Shown here: positions 59,892 through 64,000 of the stretch, piece by piece
How positions within the stretch are numbered: position 1 is the stretch's first letter
Layout of the letters: every line of letters starts with the position of its first letter
Source: Actinomadura luteofluorescens
GTDB lineage: Bacteria; Actinomycetota; Actinomycetes; Streptosporangiales; Streptosporangiaceae
Reading direction: 5' to 3'
Assembly: GCF_013409365.1 (NCBI RefSeq)
Contig: NZ_JACCBA010000001.1
Span: 7,192,001 to 7,256,000, forward strand
DNA: 64,000 bases
The notes under the pieces: generated by a model
Databases searched by the model: none
What the model saw: the letters and a program-made list of their open reading frames with translations, nothing else
Told to the model about the DNA's origin: nothing
Translations under genes and position numbers: made by a program

Positions 59892-60631
59892 AAGCCGCAC
59901 CGCAAGCCCAGCTTCGCCTGATCGACCTGCAGGACCTCGACAGCTCCCTCGACCGGCTGGCGCACCGCCGCCGCACCCTGCCCGAGCTGGCGGAGATCGA
60001 GCGGCTGGAGGGCCGGCTGACCGAGCTGCGCGATGCGATCGTGGCGGCCGAGACGGAGGTCGGCGACCTGCGGCGGGAGCAGAAGAAGGCCGAGCAGGAC
60101 GTCGACCAGGTCCGCACCCGCGCCGACCGCGACCAGAAGCGGCTCGACTCGGGGCAGGTGACCTCGGCCAAGGACCTCAGCAGCCTGCAGACCGAGATCG
60201 AGTCGCTGCACCGCCGCCAGTCCGACCTGGAGGAGGTCGTGCTGGAGATCATGGAGCGGACCGAGGAGGCCGAGGGCCGCGTCGCCGCGCTGAACGCCGA
60301 GCGGACCGGCGCGCAGGACGAGCTGGCCGCGCTGTCCGAGCGCCGCGACGCCGCCCAGCGCGACATCGACGACGAGGCCGGGACGTCGAGCGCCGCCCGC
60401 ACCGCCGTGGCCAAGGACGTCCCCGACGACCTGCTCGGCCTCTACGAGAAGCTGCGTGGCCAGTTCGGCGGCGTCGGCGCGGCCAAGCTGTACCGCGGCG
60501 CCTGCCAGGGCTGCCACCTCGCGCTGAACACCGTCGACCTGAACCGCATCCGGGCCGCCGCCGAGGACGAGGTCATCCGCTGCGAGGAGTGCCGCCGCAT
60601 CCTCGTCCGGACGCCCGAGTCGGGTCTGTGA
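59888..60631 (+). CDS. Coiled-coil protein with C4-type zinc ribbon
   Basis: 247 aa, starting at GTG 59888. A long coiled-coil (about residues 30-170, Glu/Arg/Leu-rich) is followed by a C4 zinc ribbon (CQGCH ... CEEC). Found throughout actinobacteria between the nif3-like and rnhA-like genes; in mycobacteria the equivalent is next to the RNase H gene. Function not established, probably nucleic-acid or protein binding. Confidence 0.9.
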   Translation: MKAAPQAQLRLIDLQDLDSSLDRLAHRRRTLPELAEIERLEGRLTELRDAIVAAETEVGDLRREQKKAEQDVDQVRTRADRDQKRLDSGQVTSAKDLSSLQTEIESLHRRQSDLEEVVLEIMERTEEAEGRVAALNAERTGAQDELAALSERRDAAQRDIDDEAGTSSAARTAVAKDVPDDLLGLYEKLRGQFGGVGAAKLYRGACQGCHLALNTVDLNRIRAAAEDEVIRCEECRRILVRTPESGL

Positions 60632-61731
60632 GCGCCGGCCGGAAGCTGGTCGTCGAGGCGGACGGCGGTTCGCGGGGCAACCCCGGGCCCGCCGGGTACG
60701 GGGCGCTCGTCCGCGACGCGCTGACCGGCGAGGTGCTCGCGGAGGTCGCCGAGTCGATCGGGCACGCCACCAACAACGTCGCCGAGTACCGGGGGCTGAT
60801 CGCCGGGCTCGCGGCGGCCGCCGGGGTCGACCCGTCCGCCCGCGTCGAGGTCCGGATGGACTCCAAGCTCGTCGTGGAGCAGATGTCGGGCCGCTGGAAG
60901 ATCAAGCACCCGGACATGGTGCCGCTGGCGCTGGAGGCCCGCGAGCTGGCCGCCGCGCTGGGCTCGGTGTCCTACAGCTGGATCCCGCGCAACCGCAACG
61001 CGCACGCCGACCGGCTGGCCAACGAGGCCATGGACGCCGCCGCCCGCGGGGAGCACTGGACCCGCAAGGTCGAGGAGGCGCCGCGGGAGCCCGATCCGCC
61101 GCCCCGGCCCGCCTCGTCCACCCCGACGACCACGCTCCTCCTGCGGCACGGCGAGACGCCCCTGTCGATCGAGAAGCGCTTCGCCGGGATCGGCGACGTC
61201 CCCCTGACGCCGCAGGGCCTCGCCCAGGCCCGCGCCGCCGCCCTCGCCCTCAAGGACCGGGGGATCGACGCGATCGTCACCTCGCCCCTGTCCCGCTGCC
61301 GCGACACCGCCGCCGAGGTCGCCGCCGTCACCGGCCTGGAGGTCCGGGTCGAGGACGGCTTCCGCGAGACCGACTTCGGCGACTGGGAAGGGCTCACGTT
61401 CGCCGAGGCGGGCAAGGGCTGGCCGGCCGAGTTGAAGGCGTGGCTGGCCGACCCCGAGGCCGCCCCGCCCGGCGGGGAGAGCTTCGCCCAGGTGTCCCGC
61501 CGCGTCCGCACGGCCCTGGACAAGCTGAAGGTCCGCTACCGCGAGCAGACGGTCCTGGTCGTCTCGCACGTCACCCCGATCAAGCTCCTCGTCAAGGACG
61601 CCCTGGGCGCGCCCATGCCGTCCCTGTACCGGATGCACCTCGACGTGGCGGCGCTGTCGTCCATCGACTGGTACGCCGACGGCCCGGCGACCCTGCGTGC
61701 CTTCAACGACACCCACCACCTACCCGCCTGA
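60628..61731 (+). CDS. Bifunctional RNase H / histidine phosphatase
   Basis: 367 aa, starting at GTG 60628 inside the stop of the previous gene. N-terminal RNase HI-like domain (about 5-140): [48 protein letters not shown], supplying the Asp/Glu/Asp/Asp set. A short Pro-rich linker leads to the histidine phosphatase domain (about 165-367) with LLLRHGET (His174), [10 protein letters not shown] and [10 protein letters not shown]. The arrangement matches mycobacterial Rv2228c, where the second domain acts as an acid phosphatase (alpha-ribazole phosphatase-like). Confidence 0.94.
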   Translation: MSAGRKLVVEADGGSRGNPGPAGYGALVRDALTGEVLAEVAESIGHATNNVAEYRGLIAGLAAAAGVDPSARVEVRMDSKLVVEQMSGRWKIKHPDMVPLALEARELAAALGSVSYSWIPRNRNAHADRLANEAMDAAARGEHWTRKVEEAPREPDPPPRPASSTPTTTLLLRHGETPLSIEKRFAGIGDVPLTPQGLAQARAAALALKDRGIDAIVTSPLSRCRDTAAEVAAVTGLEVRVEDGFRETDFGDWEGLTFAEAGKGWPAELKAWLADPEAAPPGGESFAQVSRRVRTALDKLKVRYREQTVLVVSHVTPIKLLVKDALGAPMPSLYRMHLDVAALSSIDWYADGPATLRAFNDTHHLPA

Positions 61732-61780
61732 CCACTGTCCTCCCGGTCCCGGCCCCCTACCCTGCGACCAGGGAGGGACC

Positions 61781-63265
61781 GTGACCACGAACATCCCGTC
61801 GGACGGGCCGAGGCTTCCGCGCCGCTGGTACAACGTCGTCCCGGACCTGCCCGCGCCGCCGCCCCCGCCGCTACACCCGGGGACGCGCGAGCCGATCGGG
61901 CCGGACGACCTGGCGCCGCTGTTCCCCGCGGACCTCATCGCCCAGGAGGTCACCGGCGAGCGGTACGTCGACATCCCCCAGCAGGTCCGCGACGTCTACC
62001 GCCTCTGGCGCCCGACACCGCTGATCCGGGCGCGCCGCCTCGAACGCGCCCTCGGCACCCCCGCCCGCATCTACGTCAAGTACGAGGGCGTCTCACCCGT
62101 CGGCTCGCACAAACCGAACACGGCCGTCCCGCAGGCGTACTACAACGCGCGGCAGGGCGTCCGCCGCCTGACGAGCGAGACCGGCGCCGGCCAGTGGGGG
62201 AGCGCCCTCGCCTTCGCCTGCGCCCAGTTCGGCCTGGACTGCGAGATCTGGATGGTGCGCGCCTCCTACGACCAGAAGCCGTACCGCCGGTCGATGATGG
62301 AGCTGTACGGAGCCCGCGTGCACGCCAGCCCGTCACCGCTCACCTCGTCCGGCGCGGCGATCCTCGCGGACGATCCGGACTCGCCCGGCTCCCTCGGCAT
62401 CGCCATCAGCGAGGCCGTCGAGTCCGCCGCCCCCGAGGACACCCGCTACGCGCTCGGCAGCGTCCTCAACCACGTCCTCATGCACCAGACCGTCATCGGC
62501 GAGGAGGCCCTCGAACAGCTGGCCCTCGCCGGCGAGACCCCCGATCTGATCGTCGGCTGCACCGGCGGCGGCTCCAACTTCGCCGGGCTGTTCTTCCCCT
62601 TCCTCCGCGAGAAGCTCCGGGGCCGCATGGACCCCGTCATCCGCGCCGTGGAACCCGCCGCGTGCCCGTCCTTCACCCGCGGCCGCTACGCCTACGACTT
62701 CGCGGACACCGCCGGGTCCGCGCCCCTGCTCAAGATGCACACGCTCGGACACGGCTTCGTCCCCGACCCCGTCCACGCGGGCGGCCTCCGCTACCACGGC
62801 ATGGCGCCGCTGCTCTCCCACATGTACGAGCTGGGCGTCTTCGAGGCCATCGCCAAACCCCAGCGCGAATGCTTCGAGGCCGGCGTCCTGTTCGCGCGCA
62901 CGGAGGGCATCGTCCCGGCCCCCGAACCCACCCATGCCCTGGCCGCCGCCGTCGACGAGGCCCGCCGCTGCTCCGAGACGGGCGAGCCCAAGGTCATCCT
63001 GACCGCCCTGTGCGGCCACGGCCACTTCGACATGGCCGCCTACGACCACTACCTGTCCGGCCGGATGCGGGACCACGACGTCCCCGGCACCCGGCTGCGC
63101 GAGTCCCTGAACGCCCTCCCGCAGGTTCGCGACTCCCCCCGCGCACCCGCTAATCTTGATGGACGGCGGACGAGCCGGCCGGACGGCCGCGTCGGGGAGC
63201 GATCCCCGTCGAGGAAAGTCCGGGCTCCACAGGGCAGGGTGGTCGGTAACGCCGACCCGGGGTGA
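61781..63265 (+). CDS. TrpB2-type tryptophan synthase beta-like enzyme, 3' end inside rnpB
   Basis: PLP-dependent TrpB-like enzyme, 494 aa, of the TrpB2 group: long N-terminus with [19 protein letters not shown]-lysine motif [23 protein letters not shown], and [11 protein letters not shown] for phosphate binding. TrpB2 proteins are thought to act as serine deaminases or salvage synthases. The catalytic part ends near [16 protein letters not shown]; the last 40 or so residues are Arg/Pro-rich and come from codons that overlap the 5' end of rnpB (63165 onward) until a TGA at 63263-63265. GTG 61781 follows GGGAGGGA. Confidence 0.88.
   Translation: MTTNIPSDGPRLPRRWYNVVPDLPAPPPPPLHPGTREPIGPDDLAPLFPADLIAQEVTGERYVDIPQQVRDVYRLWRPTPLIRARRLERALGTPARIYVKYEGVSPVGSHKPNTAVPQAYYNARQGVRRLTSETGAGQWGSALAFACAQFGLDCEIWMVRASYDQKPYRRSMMELYGARVHASPSPLTSSGAAILADDPDSPGSLGIAISEAVESAAPEDTRYALGSVLNHVLMHQTVIGEEALEQLALAGETPDLIVGCTGGGSNFAGLFFPFLREKLRGRMDPVIRAVEPAACPSFTRGRYAYDFADTAGSAPLLKMHTLGHGFVPDPVHAGGLRYHGMAPLLSHMYELGVFEAIAKPQRECFEAGVLFARTEGIVPAPEPTHALAAAVDEARRCSETGEPKVILTALCGHGHFDMAAYDHYLSGRMRDHDVPGTRLRESLNALPQVRDSPRAPANLDGRRTSRPDGRVGERSPSRKVRAPQGRVVGNADPG
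63151..63156 (+). promoter_or_regulatory. Candidate -10 box of rnpB inside the trpB-like gene
   Basis: TAATCT lies 9-15 bases before the beginning of the rnpB P1 stem and within the 3' part of the trpB-like coding sequence. The -35 area (around 63126-63132, TTCGCG) is only a fair match. Confidence 0.45.
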
Positions 63266-63569
63266 CTCGCGGGACAGTGCCACAGAAAGCAGACCGCCAC
63301 CGGTCCGCCGGTGGTAAGGGTGAAACGGTGAGGTAAGAGCTCACCAGCGCCCACGGTGACGTGGGCGGCTAGGTAAACCCCACCCGGAGCAAGGTCAAGA
63401 AGGGGCCCCGCAAGAGGCCCCGCGCAGGTGCCTGAGGGCGGCCCGCCCGAGCCTGCGGGTAGACCGCTGGAGACCGCCGGCAACGGCGGCCCGAGATGGA
63501 TGGCCGTCACCCGCCGCCCCGCAAGGGACGACGGACACAAAACCCGGCTTACAGGCCGACTCGTCCGCC
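63165..63569 (+). ncRNA. rnpB: RNase P RNA (bacterial class A)
   Basis: The catalytic RNA that removes 5' leaders from tRNA precursors. The P1 helix pairs 63165-63180 with 63554-63569. The universal core GAGGAAAGTCCGGGCTCC, ACAGAAAGCAGACCGCC, GGTAAGGGTGAAACGGTG and AGAGCTCACCAG elements are present in order, as is the late ACAAAACCCGGCTTACAGGC (P4-like) block. The ends are placed from P1 pairing and may be off by a few bases. The first 100 bases are also coding in the trpB-like gene. Confidence 0.96.
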
Positions 63570-63601
63570 CCCCGAGTTCTCCCGCCAGAGCGACCGCGGC
63601 T

Positions 63602-64000
63602 CTATGCCGCGGCGGACGGCCGGGCGCGGGTGCGGTAGGCGCCGGCGCCCGAGGCGCCCGCCGCCACCGTGAGGAGCGCGCACGCGGCCGACGACTTTCC
63701 CAGGTTCTGGAACGGCTGAACGTCAGCCGGGCTGCCGGGGTCGTAGGCGACCTCGACCTGGGCTCCCGGCCTGGCGGATCCAGGCCAGCCGCGCCGCCTT
63801 TCTTCGGCCTTCACCCTGCTGCCGTCGCCCGTTGTGAACTCGACGACGAGGCGGCCGGAGGAGCGGTTACCGCTGACTTCCAGTATCTGCGCCGTCGCTC
63901 GCGCCCGGCCTGCCTGCCCTGCCCACGCGGCTACCGTGCCACCGATCCAGACGACGGAAAGCAGACCCGTGACGGAAGCGATGACGATGCATGCGACGTG
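63602..64000 (-). CDS. DUF3592-like membrane protein, N-terminus outside window
   Basis: 132 visible residues; the reading frame is open to the right edge, so the start is outside. A membrane segment at the visible N-terminus (VTGLLSVVWIGGTVAAWAG), an extracytoplasmic part with EFTTGDGSRVKAEERR and GAQVEVAYDPGSPADVQ (the typical DUF3592 VxYDPxNPxxA pattern), then a second membrane segment (CALLTVAAGASGAGAYR). It converges on rnpB, 32 bases apart. Confidence 0.75.
   Translation of the reverse strand, partial: HVACIVIASVTGLLSVVWIGGTVAAWAGQAGRARATAQILEVSGNRSSGRLVVEFTTGDGSRVKAEERRRGWPGSARPGAQVEVAYDPGSPADVQPFQNLGKSSAACALLTVAAGASGAGAYRTRARPSAAA

Overview
The window is very GC-rich, with GTG/TTG starts, ATGA/GTGA gene overlaps and strong G/C third-position bias. 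It carries actinobacterial marker genes: type II glutamine synthetase, DUF2510, PAC2, a fused RNase H/histidine phosphatase and a long class A RNase P RNA. A filamentous actinomycete, perhaps Actinomadura or another Thermomonosporaceae member, is the best guess. This is inferred from gene content, not from a database match.

Layout. 0-0.3 kb: C-terminal end of a NarL-type histidine kinase. 0.4-11.9 kb: a carbohydrate catabolic island. It holds an ABC sugar importer without its ATPase, a five-gene minus-strand operon (alcohol dehydrogenase, UlaG-like lactonase, SDR, GH4 glycosidase, amidohydrolase), a divergent IclR regulator, and a FAH-family hydrolase plus GlcD-like oxidase operon. The same TTCCG-N5-CGGAA palindrome lies in front of all three promoters, so this looks like one IclR regulon. 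11.9-13.4 kb: saccharopine-dehydrogenase-like reductase and a small membrane protein. 13.4-17.3 kb: cbbR divergent from cbbL-cbbS-cbbX, a red-type (form IC/ID) RuBisCO with its own activase. 17.6-22.7 kb: PAC2, CBS, alpha/beta hydrolase, SnoaL-like, AraC and aldehyde dehydrogenase genes. 22.7-26.4 kb: tRNA-Val followed by an integration scar (truncated integrase, degenerate copy of the tRNA 3' part, orphan genes) and two tandemly duplicated transcription units for Gly-rich membrane proteins. 26.4-32.5 kb: YfbM-like protein, a barstar-domain protein, DUF899, a secreted hydrolase with a divergent HTH regulator, and a secreted beta-helix protein. 32.8-37.7 kb: glnII, a membrane protein, a WDV-repeat protein, a universal stress protein and a RelA/SpoT homologue with a degraded synthetase.

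38.0-50.0 kb is the most unusual block. It encodes two megasynthases (ER-like x2-KS-AT-KR and KS-AT-DH-PPTase) and a GT1 glycosyltransferase, resembling PUFA/secondary-lipid synthases. The first KS and AT lack their nucleophiles, and no acyl carrier protein is visible. 50.1-58.0 kb: RidA-like protein, a HerA/VirB4-type ATPase divergent from a membrane protein with a Ser/Thr-rich segment, and an M48 metalloprotease with a DUF2510 head. 58.0-63.3 kb: housekeeping genes (FMN-binding split barrel, Nif3-like, zinc ribbon, RNase H/phosphatase, TrpB2-type synthase). The last of these runs about 100 nt into rnpB on the same strand. The window ends inside a DUF3592-like gene.
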